DNA of 64,000 bases from Eopsaltria australis. Its lineage: Eukaryota; Chordata; Aves; Passeriformes; Petroicidae. The DNA lies in assembly GCA_034509425.1 (NCBI GenBank), contig JAVTVJ010000040.1:6766001-6830000 (forward strand), read 5' to 3'. A program made the translations under genes and the position numbers. Shown in pieces: positions 12,266 through 26,100 of this stretch. A model generated the notes under the pieces. The model was not told the DNA's origin. It did no database searches and saw only the letters and a list, made by a program, of their open reading frames with translations. How positions within the stretch are numbered: the first letter of the stretch is position 1; every line of letters starts with the position of its first letter.

Positions 12266-15200
12266 ACTATTGCAAATAAATATTTATTTCTCAAGCAGTA
12301 TTCTGAGGTGAAGCATATTTCATTTAAGGAACACATTGAAGAAAATTCTCACTCATCCTAACAGGATAAATTCTAAGGTATAGGACTATTTTCTTACTTC
12401 TCAGAGTATGTATCTACTTCCAGAATTTCACCTAGAAGTTATACCCAATCACAGAAAATTGTTATGATTTCTGTCATTCATAGAACTTCCTAGGAATATC
12501 TTTTCTATTCTGATAACCAAAACAAACAGCAAAGCTCGCTTTAAACTAATAAATACCCAAAACGGCCCACCAAAGAAAGGTAACAACTTAATTACTAACG
12601 CAGGTCAGCAGCACATGTGTAAAGTAAAACCTTAAAGTTGCAACAGAGCTTCAGGTGTGGGTATGAGCAGGACTGGCCCTCCTACCTGCTCTAACTTATT
12701 TCAGCTGAAAATGGTCCTCCAGGTTATTTACTCTAGATAAAGGTGCCCTCTTAGCGTTGTGACTGACTGAGGTGTAAATGGTAGCTCAATCAGCTTTATA
12801 TCAGAGCACTCTTCTCTTAACAAGAGAAGCCAGACTACAGCCTACAGCCATGACCAGGTTGTAGTGAAAGAGAGATTTGTACCTCATGCTATGCATCCAC
12901 TCTGCTCAGTTTATGTTAGGTGACTTATGACCATGGGTCCTTCCCATCAGGAAGTGAGAAAAGGAGCTGCTACTAGCAGCTTTAAAAACTTACAGCAAAT
13001 GCAAATGTCTACATTAGCTCCTGTTTGCAGTCATTTAGGAGAAATGGGAACCATAAAATAACTCTGTAGAAATTACAAATAAAATCTTCAATTCAAAGTC
13101 TAAATCAAATCAGAAAAAAAAGTAGAGGAGTTGCAGCATTTCACTAATTTCAGCTGCTCCGTTTTTGTAAAATCATGTTAGCACAGAAGAAAAGAGATAG
13201 GAATTAATTTCTTCAGTATAAGCAATTCCTATTAATTTCTGTGGAAGCTGCATGAATCAAGGGTAATAGACCACCATTAAGATATATGAAACTGAAAAGC
13301 TGTTGACTTTCAGAAATTGGTTAAACTAGGCTAGCTGAAAGACAAGTTAATATATTTTTAATTAGATCTCCATTTGCTCAAGATAAAGATTGCAATCTCA
13401 GTGTGAAATGTATCTCAAAATATCGAGCCAAACATGTGGTCTGAGAAAAGCTATTTCTTAATGTGCTAAACATCTACACTTGGACTAAGGGGTCTGACTA
13501 AATAAGAAATCCTTGCAAGACTGATTACCTAGATGGGATGATATCTGTGCACTCTGTGTCTATTTAGATTTATGTGATGCCTAGCATAAAAACAATATTA
13601 ACAATAATAACTATAAATAGTCTAAAATTACCTAGCAAAGCAGAACTGCTTGCTATTGGTTAAGAGAGAAATCCTTTAACTGGAAAATAACTTTAAACAT
13701 TAACTAAATTAACTACACCATTAAATTTTAGTTGTTGCTAATAAGCATTCCAAAGCATGTTATTCACACAAATGCAATTTGATATGTTGTGATTTTAAGC
13801 AAGTAGAAAATAAGGAACTATTGGCCCTAGTTCAGCAAAACTGTCAAAAGCCAGTGATGAGTCAAAGGCAACTCTTTCTCACTCTGAAGACTGAAACACC
13901 TCCTCTTTGAGACGTGTTAGGAACAGCAGGCTATCTGCAAAAGTCACATTGTCACGGTGAGAAGAAAAACTTGGTGATATGTGATATCCATATATTTTCA
14001 TCCCCTAAAGAGGCTAGAAAACCCATCTGATCTACCTACAATGCATCTGGAAATGAGATGTCAGATCTCCAGTTCCTGTGAGACCACAGCCCTGTCTGAT
14101 GGGGTAAGCCAAGAGAAGATTGACCAGTTTCAGCGTGCACAGACAAGCAAATGCCGTCTCCCCCAGTGACTCGGGAGTGACCTAGGGAAAAAAAAAAAAA
14201 TTATACCTTACCTCTTAGAAGAAGGTTCTGTGTACAGGTGGGGTGGACCAGAACCGAACTCCTCACGAGCTAGTTGGATTCCCAAAATTCAATGCCTGTG
14301 TGAGATTACACAACTGGCAAAATAAAGCTGATGCAGATTCTTGAATTAGCTGGCTGTGAGGCAAGGAAGTAATGATTTATAGTGTTCATGCTTCTCATTT
14401 TAGCTTGGATTTTTCATGAATTTTAAAACTGTCATTGGCTTCATTTGGCATTTGCTCTTTTCTCACTACATACACTCTACCAGATACATAATTTAGAATT
14501 CCGCAACTACAATTTAAGTAGAAAAAAGAAGGAAAAAGAGAGATTCATTTTCTTAAAGCCTTCTTAGAGTCTTAAAACAAAGCTCTGGGTTTTTAAAAAT
14601 CTAAATAAAGGAGAAAGGAAACATTAAAAAAAAAAATTGAAAAAAAGAGTACTAATCAAGCTATACGAAGCGTATAAAGCCTATATATTGCCCCTTCACT
14701 CTTTTTTAAATAGGTGCAGCCGAAATATCTGTAACCAAAATTCTGAGAGGATGAAAGGCACAACCAGTCAGTCTGCCTTTACTGTGGATGGATTTATCAC
14801 TAAAACTCTCATCTTATGCTTGAACCTTGGTATGTTGAAGACAGATAAATCCTTCACTGTAATAACTCTTCTGCCTCCAAATATGATGCAAAAAACTAGA
14901 AATATGCTGGTACCAAAACTACAGTGAAGATCCCTGGAGCCAGGTGTTTTAGATAAGATCATCAGCCTTGAATTTATCTAACTTTCATAGCAATACTTTG
15001 CAGTACATTTTCAGTCTTTGCTCTCTATTATGGCAGGGATATCAAGCCACAGGGAATGCTGTTGGTGGGGTTCAGGGGCAGAAAGTAGAAGATGGTCTAG
15101 AGGGAAGTGAAACAGCTGAAAGATTGTGACTTGCCTACATGGTGAAAGGCTTTAAGAAATCCCTCTTGCACATGCTAGAAAAAACGCACACATGCCAGGC

Positions 15201-17810
15201 TTATTGGATTGAAAGGAGTAAAGATTTTACTCCCTGAAGTTTGGGGGCAAAAGACCAAAGTAGCTGAATTGTGTCTGTAGGTTACAAAGGAAGTATATTT
15301 TATCTGAAGAATATATTTGAAAGTCTGACCTTTATGAGGAGAAATACAGGCCTGGCACTGACAATTTGTTATGAGTAGTAGCAGTCCTGATGTCATTATT
15401 AGGTACCACTTTGAAGCCCACCTGGAAAGACTTGGTCTTTCACACTGTCAGTCTTTTGTCCAGCAGTGCAGTTCAGCCTGGGATACACGTAAATATGATT
15501 GATCACATTCCTGAGTCACAGAACTCTCATTATTATCACTGACTTATAGCACCAGCTACGCCGAATTTGCATCTCCGAAGAATATTTGGGATACCATGTG
15601 GTGAGCCTTGGGCAGAATGATCAAAAGCTGGAGGTATTTTTCACACAATTTCTACATCCTTGTGATGGATTTTTCTGGCATTTTCATGTGAGATTTGGAG
15701 ACATTTTTCTGACTAGACGACAGGACCATGTATTTAAGGATTCTGCCCAAAAGTGACAGTTGGCAATCTAGTTGTAACAAACATCCCACTGGTTTGGGCA
15801 AGAAATTAGACACTTTTCCAGTAGTAATGCTAGTTTGAGAGAAATTGAGATAACCCAATGAGAAGGAATCAAGATGGAAATAGTAAAGATTGCCCTTTAG
15901 ATGACCTTTTCTAAATAGTAGATAAGATTTCTCCCATTAAATTAACATATTTACATAAATATTAAGCTTTCAAACTGAGCAATAATCAGTTCTCTTCCTC
16001 TGAAGCAGACAAACGGAGTTATTAAAAATACATCAACTGTTTGGGGGAAATAGAAAGGATCAGCTTCCTCTTTCTGCACCACTGGAGCCTCTCAATTGTC
16101 ACGTGCTACACAAACAAGAAGTGTAGAACAGAGTCTGAGCATGGAATCCAGCGACCCCAGAAGGCAAGGTCCATATTAAGAAATTTGCAGTGCAGTTTTC
16201 CACCCACACTGAATCTACTTATTTGCTCTGACTAAATAGAAAACAATTTTTTAAAGTGGTACTTTTTGCACTAGAAAACACTTCCAAACATGTTGCAATG
16301 TTTTATGCTTGGTTCTGAGTAATATGATTAAACATCTAGTACAATAATTAGATTAGACTCACTTAACAGCCCCACTTAAATTCAAATTCCTTCCTCTGTC
16401 CAGAAAGTACAAAATATGATGTACCAAGTTGTATGTAAAATTTTCTGATTATTAATCCTTTTATCTATACAGGAGAATAGCTACTCTGAGATCAAGATAA
16501 AAGTCCAAAAAGCTGTTCACTTTTGCTGCCACTATAAAAGTATCTTTTTGTCTACAAAGCCTCAGACAGCCACTGGGGCCAAGCCAGGATTCCTGTAGTG
16601 AAACAATCGACTTGGCATCATGTTGACACATATAAACAACAGTCTGTCAACAGGCCTCACATTAGTGACAGAACATTTTTGGCAAAACAGTAGCATCCTT
16701 CTGGGCACTATGGCAATAACAGCCAGTAGCATCCATTCATGCCTTCACTCTACAGCACAATATTAATTAAAAGATTATAACAGTGACACTTATCCAAGAA
16801 GCTAAAAACCCGCAGAAACATCCATGCAGAAGAGGAGAATGTTTATTGAATGAGAATATGCCTCTAGCTGCTTTCTCATACAGTAATTTTAGACTTACAC
16901 ACTGTATGTAACCTCTGTCAGTTCACAATTAGCAGATAAATGTAACTGCTTGCTTGCAAATGGCCTTGTGAAGTGTATATACACACACACGTGCCATCAA
17001 CTTATGTAAATCAACTTCTCTCCAGCCTGAACTAAAAAGCACAAAACAAATAGCATTGTTCATGAAAATAAGCAGTGCTGCAGGCTTCCCCCCACCGCCT
17101 TTTTCGAAATGAAGGCCCAAATTAAAAGAGAATCACCACTTTTGAGGTTTTTATATTTTGCCTTTTTTATGTCTTCTCTAACACCTACAATATATATATA
17201 AGGGAGTTTTTATAGATGCTGAAAATCTGTCAATGAGTTAAAAAAGGTGTAAAAAATATTTCATCTAGCTAATGTCTTTAACATAACTGCTCTGCTTTTT
17301 AACTTCTTAAAAGTCCTTTAAATGTGTGTAATGCTTATTAATAATCCTTTAGAGTCAATGGATCAAAATTAGAGGTAATGTATAGATGGGAACTTGGAAG
17401 GATGGAGAAACATCAATTACCTGCTGGCAAATGGTGGAAGCTTAAATAGTAAGAAAACATAACGTGCAAAGGAAAGTGGACGGCATCCAAGGACCCCAGA
17501 AGAAGCATGACATCAGTTTTGGAAGCTGTATATGCAAATTAGCAGAGTAGCTTGTCTGTACTAATTATCCTTACTGAGATACCCCACACCGTGTTGCAAA
17601 GGAATGCCCTGAACTCACGTGACGAGAAGTAAAATGCACATGGCATTCACAGGCCCAGCACAGGAACTTAAAGAAACAGAGCTGGGCAAAAAGGTAGGAG
17701 AGACCCTTAGAGGTCATATAATTCCCTGACACAGTATTTTATGACTAAACCAACTTAGACAGATATTTGTCCTTGCCTAAGTATTCAGTAGTGCAGATTC
17801 TGTAACATTT
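12266..17810. other. Unique non-coding DNA
   Basis: AT-rich with many TAATTA-type cores and short A-runs (A13 at about 14190, A10 near 14624). A short (CA)n is at 16981-16990 and (AT)n at about 17190-17200. Open frames reach 96 codons (14637-14927 plus) with no recognisable domain. An octamer-like ATGCAAAT sits at about 17532 near a TAATTA core. No gene is recognised. Confidence 0.5.
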
Positions 17811-17868
17811 TTGTACAGTTTTAGTACATTTTCGTACAGTTTTAGTACATTTTAGTTCAGTTTCCCTG
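17811..17868 (+). repeat. 21-bp tandem repeat, about 2.7 copies
   Basis: GTACAGTTTTAGTACATTTT recurs at 17813 and 17834, a spacing of 21 bases, and a degenerate third partial copy (GTTCAGTTT) follows. Each unit contains two GTAC sites 11 bases apart, so the unit is itself partly dyad-symmetric. Confidence 0.85.
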
Positions 17869-20800
17869 GAAACTTTTTGAGCAATATCTCATCTCTTACC
17901 TTAGTCCCATGGAACAGCGGTCTTGACTTTCTCATTATTAAGTATCTGAAGGGTTCTCTGGCCTTCTTCAGGCTAAATCAAACCGGTTATTCTAATCTCA
18001 CTGGATTCCCAGCAACAGGTATGTGAATGTAAGGACACCTAGTGCCAACAGCAACCAGAGAGTTGAAGTGTCTCTGACATGTTATCCCTCTCCTATTACA
18101 AGGCTGAATGGCTGAGCTTTCCCACTGAGTTAAACACATAAATCCTCTTCTCAGGAAGGAGGAAAGAGTTAATTTTCTCTTTTAAAATAGCCGGTGATAA
18201 ACTCATAATTTGAGCGTACACTTTAGAGTGTATCCCAAATGTCAGACCACAGGTTAGCCAGGGCCTCTATGGCAAGATAAGGAGAAAACAAGAAAGAGTA
18301 TGGGCTGCTGCACACAGGAACATTCTTTTTAAAAATCCATCATCTGATTTTCAGTTTCAGTTTGGATATTTCTTCACGAATTGCATAATCTGATTTTTTT
18401 TTAAAGTAAAATGGAAAATCTAAGAAAAAAAGGCATTCTCTTGGAGGTCACTACTAATCTTCATGTGCTCTCTCTGCTGCTGCATCCAGAGCTGCCTGGC
18501 AGCCCTGTTTCTAAAGAGGTAGAAGAGGGTGCAATAACCAAACTGGTCTTAGCTGGGTACTTGAATGCTCTTCTCAGAGCACCATGTTTTAAGAGGGTTT
18601 CAATCTGTCTCGTCAGAGAAATTCAGGATCACCCTCTTCAATTTTTAGGTGCAAATCTTCTAACTATCGGAAATATTATGTTGGTTATTTTTCTGCACTG
18701 AGAACTTAATTTTTAACAATAATGGGAGGAACAAAGCCAAACACATCTCTGAGACTTGCAATTAAGAGTGATAAAATTAACTATTTTTGGCCAGAATCTT
18801 CCTCTCCTCCATGGGCACATTCTTACTGAATTCATTATATGCCTGCCAGGAGTGCATGATAAGATCTAGAATAACACTTCAGTCAGATGTCCTTTTGTCT
18901 ATGAGAGACACAAGTTACCTGCTACAGAAGAGCACAAGACCATCACCACAGCACCTGGGACAGTTCAAATGACCAGTTAAGTTCCTTTTCTTAGCCAGCA
19001 TGCTGTATCATAACACACGTCCATGTGCTGAAATCAAAGCTAAGGAAAGAGTTATTAATTAATGAGGGATTGTAAGACTCGCCTATGTAGCCCCTTTTTG
19101 CTATCTTTGTAGAGTTTAGAAAACCAAAGAATTAATATTTAGGCAAAAATAGAAAAACCATTAATGTATGAGGAATATTTATATCTTTAGCAAATTTAAA
19201 CAGTTAGGATGATACTAATTGAGATCTACATTTTCTTGTCCTGCAGGAAATCACAGCATTTCTGGAATTCTGATTTCAAACTGAGGTTTTGGAAGCCCAA
19301 TATTTTGATTTTACAGCAACAAAATCAAATATGTATTTTGTTTTTTCTTGGATAAAAAAAAATTTTTTTGCATTGTTGCATTAGAATATTTCATTTTGAT
19401 GGATCTAACTGGTCTAACAATATTTGCTTCAAGTAAATTCTGAGTTGCATAGATTTTTCTAATTGATCTGTCTTGCCTGTATCTTATCATTGTTACTGAG
19501 TCTCTGATTTTTCATACAGACTACACATTGCTTGAACAATTTAAGTTTCATGGTGTCCCTAAACTTGCTTAGCTCAAAAAAACACAACTAAACAAAAAAA
19601 ATGCAAGGTATTTTCTCTGAAAGTGATGAGTGATATAATCAGCTGGAGATCTTCACTCATCAAATACACAGTGGTCTGGCCTACAGCTATCCTATCACAG
19701 TGAAATACTCTGGAAAAGAGCATTTGAGTGCTATTCAAGAGATTAGAACTGCACATTTAGGGTCTGACCTTTAAACAAAAATGAGATACTTTGATTTTTC
19801 AATTAGAAAATTCAATCAGGAAAACATGCCACAAAATAAAGCCAAGACAGAAAACCACATGATTCTGTAGAAATTTCATTTCCATGACAAAGAAATGGTC
19901 AGTAAAATGTGTGGCAGAGGCAGTCAAATGTTGAAGTCTTGCAACAGTTAATTCTTTCACTATCCAGCGGGGAAGGGAAAAGATGGAAAGGGAAGAGCTA
20001 ATTAGCAAAATATACTAAGCTTTTTCCTAGATAGATACCTAAAAGAAAGATATCTAGAGCTCTCTCGAATTCAGCTGCCTGGCTTTCATAGGTAGTGCTC
20101 TCAAGGTCTGCTAAGTTATTCTCACAATAAAAGAAAAAATTTAGTAGCTGAAGTTTAGGCAGGTATTTTCTGGGCTTGCAACTTTTACAGATAGAATGCT
20201 GTTTGTATTTTTCTTCCTTTTTTTTTTTTTTTTTAAATCCAATTCCCTCTAAAAACCAAAAGAATACAAACATGCTTTTCTGTTATAGAGTTTCAAGTTT
20301 ACTCTCCTGCTTCTGGGTCTCAAAGGAAAACGTCACAAGAAAGGAATTAAAATGACTCTTCAGGGGCTCAGAAAACATGAAATAAAAAGGCTTCAAATGA
20401 TGAAATGTGTAGAATGATTTGTGGTGGTTTGTGAAAGTTTTATTGAACGTTAACTAGCAGAGTGATACTGTAGCATTCAGTCTGGATTCGCCCCCTCCCA
20501 GCCTTTTCTCTCCCCTGTTGTTCAAATGTCATAAGCTTTTTTACATTTCATCTGAGTTTCTTCTGACATTGAACAGAAGTGAGAAGGCTGAGAGAAAAAC
20601 TTCTTAAACTATCATTTTTCTCTTGTCTCACTATCCTTATGTTATACACGGATGGTTCTTATCAATGAAAAGTTAGATAAAAATACAGCTCTGAGTCCTG
20701 GATCTTGAAATTGCTTAATGCAGGGCACTGCTGGGAAGGCCCAGTTGTCCTTTTCCTTCAGCTATTTAGATACTCAACACTCATTGATTTTATTTGGGAC

Positions 20801-22800
20801 TGTGCAGGCCTACATACAATACAAAATTAGCCACTGAGAATAATGTGAATGTGGTTACGTTTTTTTAATATACTAATGATAACATAAAAACAATGCCAAT
20901 TTCATGAACAATCACAAGTTCCCTTGCTTAGTATTCCTAAAAAGAATTGTAGATACGGTTCAGTTGACTAACAAACACTTGTTTACAACACAGCCTGAGA
21001 AAAGCTACAGTTGGTATTCCAGTTAGAACAATTTATTTATCAGGACTCAGATTTTCAAACACAAATGTTCAGAGATTCAGAGACAAATTTTCATAGCAGC
21101 AGGCATAACAATGTAGCACATATATAACTTTGGGACATATTATGCACATGATCCAGCATATATCTTGTTTGTTCTGATATCCAAAAGGACACCACCCACA
21201 GCTCTCAAAAAATTAGTTTCAAATGTCTTAAAAATCTGTTAGCTAGTACCTTTCATCCAAAACAAGCAACCTTCCAATTTTGTTCTTAGAAAGTTCTGGC
21301 AACTTTTTTGTGTAACCTTTAGTTTTAGACTTTAGTGGGTGTATGTAAAATCTAAAATACAAAGAGGAAAGCTTGTCATATTCCATGTCCTGACAAACAA
21401 ACAATATTATATTAGCATAATTTAAATACACATGCATAATAGCTTAGGAAAACATTTCTAAGATTTTACTGGAAGCTACTGTCCAAAAAAAAAAGTAATG
21501 TGGTTTATTCATAAAGCACAATTAAAGACAAGTGTCCTGGAAATAAGCTGTATCACTGTTCCTGTGTTTGTCACATTCTGATCATCTTTAAAATGGTCAG
21601 TAAATAAGCCCAACGTGCACTAACGCATTAAAATCTGCCTTACTTATCAGTGTCTTACCCTGTCTTGACCTGTGTAAAAATTCTCCTGTGCACCACTTGA
21701 GGCTTTTAAAAATAAGTTTCAAATATGTCCTAAGTACTTACTACAACATATCTAAAATGAGTGAGTCCTGCATGGTTTTGATAGGAACTTGAATCAGGAA
21801 AGATACCTAGCAAAGTCATATAGCCCTTGACTTCCAAAATCTCCTCTCATTTTAGATACCTGTAAATGTAATATATTTTCATCTGTAGTGATGACTCTGA
21901 AAATATGCTCAGGTGCTGTTCACTATGTTTCATCATTTATATTTATCTATTGGACAAATCTTTCCTATATAAAAGTAAAATATGAATAACCACTTTAAAA
22001 AATTTTGGTCTGCCAATTTTTTGTTGTCCATTGCACAACAAACTGCTAAATTGTGTCAGAGATTGAAACTTGTCTGAAACCAAGGGTGAGGCACTTCACA
22101 CACTACAAAACTGGAGTTCTCAGCCAATTGGGTAAAGTACTGCCATCGCTTTTAAGGGAAACGGAAAAATGCCACACTGGCAGCTTCTATTTCTAATGAA
22201 ACTTTAGATGTCATAGATACAGATTCACTAAGGGTTTTTTGATTCAAAATATATTATATTTTCCAATAGTGGTGTCAGTTTTAGATTTTAATGAAATAAA
22301 GTCCTTATAAGATTAAGTTAATTTATATTTATTACCAGTGGAAGTAGTCTTATAAGGTTCCACAGGAAACACTGAATTCTATATGGTTCTCCACACTATT
22401 GTCCATGACTTTGCTCTATATCCTTTTCAATTTTCATGGAAACTTTAAGATTTGAAAAAATTTGATTCTATTTGAAAACCTAGAGAGTGTCCAGAAATCT
22501 CTTTATTTTGAAGGAACTCTGGGGAAAAGTGGAATCGTTTGCTTTTAATGTTCATATGACACACAGAACACACTAAATGCATAAACACAACACACACCAT
22601 TAAATGTTAGCTGTAACTTCATCAACAGCTTCTTCTACATGAGGATGGGAAGGGACACAAACAGTTGCTTAGGCTGAGGTTTTAGAAACACCCAAGGCAT
22701 CTAGGCAGCAAATTCCCATTTAAATTCAGTGGAAGTTGGGACTCTGACTCCCCTGAGCTCTATTAAAAATCTCCCCTCCCCCTTGATTCACAAATGCATT
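17869..22800. other. Unique non-coding DNA
   Basis: A 17-base T-run ends at about 20234 and is otherwise unremarkable. The 96-codon plus-strand frame at 18411-18701 has no domain, no similar flanking exon and no strong splice context, so I treat it as chance. No transposon is recognised. Confidence 0.5.
20218..20234. repeat. Poly(T) run
   Basis: An uninterrupted run of 17 T on the plus strand. No retroposon body could be attached to it. Confidence 0.85.
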
Positions 22801-23120
22801 TGCTCCATTAGTTTGATTTTGATTAATTAACAGTGCTTTTAGGCTTCCCATGCATGAATTTATCAAATGCAACCAAACTGAAATACATCAGTTATTTCCT
22901 CTTTTAAGCATAAAGGAACTCGGCGTTATTTCAAAGTGTTTGTAAATGATGGCTTAATAGCTCCTAATGCATCATGGCCCAGTTTTTACAAGTTGATTAT
23001 GAAATGCCCATGCAGTTTAGAAAATCAAATGGCAGCCTTTACAACCATGGCTCATGTTAATTGAATAGGTAAATTACACTCTTTATAGCAGGGTAATACA
23101 TATGACAATAAAATCCTAAC
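22801..23120. other. Candidate conserved non-coding element
   Basis: The block is non-repetitive and free of microsatellites. It is dense in homeodomain/POU-type words: GATTAATTAAC at about 22821, CATGCATGAATTTA at about 22849, TTGATTATGAAATGC at about 22993 and GTTAATTGAATAGG at about 23056. Stops interrupt all frames. This texture is typical of developmental enhancers conserved among vertebrates. The call is inference from composition, since no alignment was available. Confidence 0.3.
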
Positions 23121-26100
23121 AATTTACCTCTCCATGGTTGGGACCGATGTGACAATCTACTTTGTGTCTGGGTACAAGTACAGGCAGTAACACAGTGTTG
23201 AGGAATGCTCTGTGGTATAACTCAACATCACTATAACAGCACAGACAGTCTCTAATGGACAGCTCTTCCTTGTGAAAGCACATCCAAGAGATCAGTAAGA
23301 AAAAAGAATATGTGTGTACTTCCCTTCAGTAACAGTGAATATCTGATAATGTATTAGCATACTGAAACCAAGCCATGGAAAAACAGAAGGCTGAAATTTT
23401 ACTAACAAATACTTAAGTAGGAATTAACCAAAATCCACCCTGATCCTCAGCTGGCCCCAAGACAAACTATAGGGGGTGACAAAGATGAATTGCCATTACA
23501 CTTCATAATTAAATACACTTCTCAAGCTTATACTACATTCTAATAGTACAAAAACTGAGCATTGCCTAGTAAGACCAGCAGTTCTGGAGTGAATACAAAC
23601 ATGCCTAATATGTCAAAAAGAAAACACATTGTTTTCTGTGTACAGTGAAATGCAGAAGTGGGAAAAGTAAATGCAGATCCCATGAGCAGAATTCCAAATT
23701 CTACATTTTATTTTCTGTAAAAAGTGCAAGTGGGACAAATTCTGTCTCTAATTCACTAATTAAAAATTCTTCGGGGAAACATTTCCTGTCAGAATACAAT
23801 TGCCATATCTTCTGCCAGTCATGCAGCCTGATGTTAAAGACAGATTGATCGTAGGTCTGAGAGCCTTAGGTGTTTTCAACAGTTAAATGATTACCTGTGC
23901 TATAAGTCCTACCATCACAGAGTCAAAGGATTTTGTCTGAAGCTTCTGAAAGCTTAGACCCCTCTGGAGTTACTTCATATTTTCCATCTGAACTTGCATT
24001 GAGTCCTGTTACTGGGCTTTTTGCCTTACCAGTCAGGTAGCAATACTATTGCACTGGGTCACACCAACATCAAGAAAATAGAAAAAAACTTTTCCTTTAT
24101 CTTTGTTCATTTCCTGGGCTGCAGATTAATTAATATGTGTAACTGTTCAAAACAAATAACTTTCAGGCAGACTGGTACATTTTTCAATATTTCTCTTTCA
24201 ATATTTCATTTTGTTGTACGAACATCTGACACACCCATTAAACAAAATGTTATTATCAAAAGCAAAAGCAGGAGCACATCCTGTCTTTTAAATAATTATT
24301 TCTATAGCACTATATGAGTGATCAGTGTTCAGAAACAGAGGAAAATAAATCAATTGGTGCCTATGTGTATTTAGCCAACAAAAAGCACTAAACACCCCAC
24401 AGGATTTCTGCTCTGTGGGATTTTTTTCACAGAAGAAAAGGAAAAATTACTTTTTCCGCATTCTGCAATGGGAGTAGTCACAACAGAGGTTAAAAGATGT
24501 ACCATATAAATACATACAAAAATTATTGTTGAGAATATAGTATGAAAATGAATAAGCAGAAAGGAATTACTCAGCTGGAATATGACAGTTCACTGTGGCC
24601 AGAGATTTTTAACTCCCCACAAAAATGCCACGTGATCCTTTGATATTCAGATATGTTTGCAGCTTACATGGCTTTTCAACGAGGTACCTCTAACAAACCG
24701 AATTTTTAAATACGATGCTCAGAAACTGGCTTAAATGGGACTCAAAAGACAGAGTGACTCTGAAAATGTGACTTGAATAAATGATGGAAAGGCTGCTTGA
24801 CTAGGTTTCAGTGGCAGCCTGTATTTGTGTTTGTGAGTACTGTGGTGTATATAAACATCTACTGAGGTTTACAACTTATAGAAGCATCGGTGGAGCTATG
24901 CTTCCTGAGTACAATACTTTTCTGAACTCTCAGTCTTACACAATATGAAAGAGCATGGAGACTAGTCAGTACATGAAAAGAAAAAAGGGGTATGTTTCTT
25001 TTCCCTGAGTGTCCTAAAGGTCTGTTGTCTGTGTCCAATCCACTCAGGAAGAAAGGGTTTTGTCAGAGCAGCCTCCTTTCTCCCCTTCCCTCCCACCATC
25101 CCAACTGAGTACCTCCAGTTCTTGCCCTTCAAATCTGGGAGCACAGTTCTTCTCTGTCCTTGCACATAATTCACATCTTTTGTGATGTTATTGTTCAGCA
25201 TGCTCTGCAGACTACACTGGTAGACTTGCCTGAGAAAAAATGTTCATAATTTCTCAATGCTGTAAGATTTTTTTTTAAATGGCATTGTAAGTAAATTCTG
25301 GTTTGGGAATCAGGAGAAAGCTGCATTTTATTAGAAGGTACAGTCACGTTTCTTACAACTTTTTAGCAGGCACTCAAAGTTTTTAATGCTTTATTAATGG
25401 AAAATTTAAATTATGTTTTAGAAGGTGTTTTACAGATATCTGTTTTTTAGGCATGTGATATCAGCACAGTCTGTAAGTAGAAGTGCTAAAACAGTAAAAT
25501 CTCTTAAATGGTCTTCCAGCACACAATCTTCTACATTTTCAATGCATTAGATCAATGTAAATTCCCAGAATCTGATATGTAGTATATTTTAAACACTATA
25601 AAATCTTTCATATTCAGATCAGATTGTTTCATGGTACTCCAAACTATAGAAAAATATTGCAAATCTAAAGCAAATACTGCTATTTAGCCAAGGACTTATT
25701 TATTCTATCCATCCAATTACTGAAAGTTGAAACACTAGAGTTATTTTTGTGGGATGTGATGGGGACTTTGTTAAAGATAAAAAGCTCAAGGGAGATGGGA
25801 TAGGATACGCTTTGATTTTGAAGGAATAAAAACAAATTTACCATAACTAATTTGAAAAAAAATCTAATGACTTGTAGAATTAATTGGGATTGCTTCAGCT
25901 AAAATGTAATAATACCAGTTTTACAGAGAAAAGCACCCTACCTTAATATCTTTTAAAAATTACCTCAAATACCTGTTTGGGTCTAAAAATGGATTACTTC
26001 AACTACAGTTGATTGAAAAAAGTATTCCACTTTGCATTGATTGATGTCTATTCCTTTTCCAATATTTCTTTAATTTGTTTTCTCTTTATTGTTTACCTGA

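Noticed and set aside
18411..18701. 96-codon frame beginning MENLRKKG
   Set aside because: It looks mildly protein-like, but no family is recognised and there is no promoter, splice or composition support.
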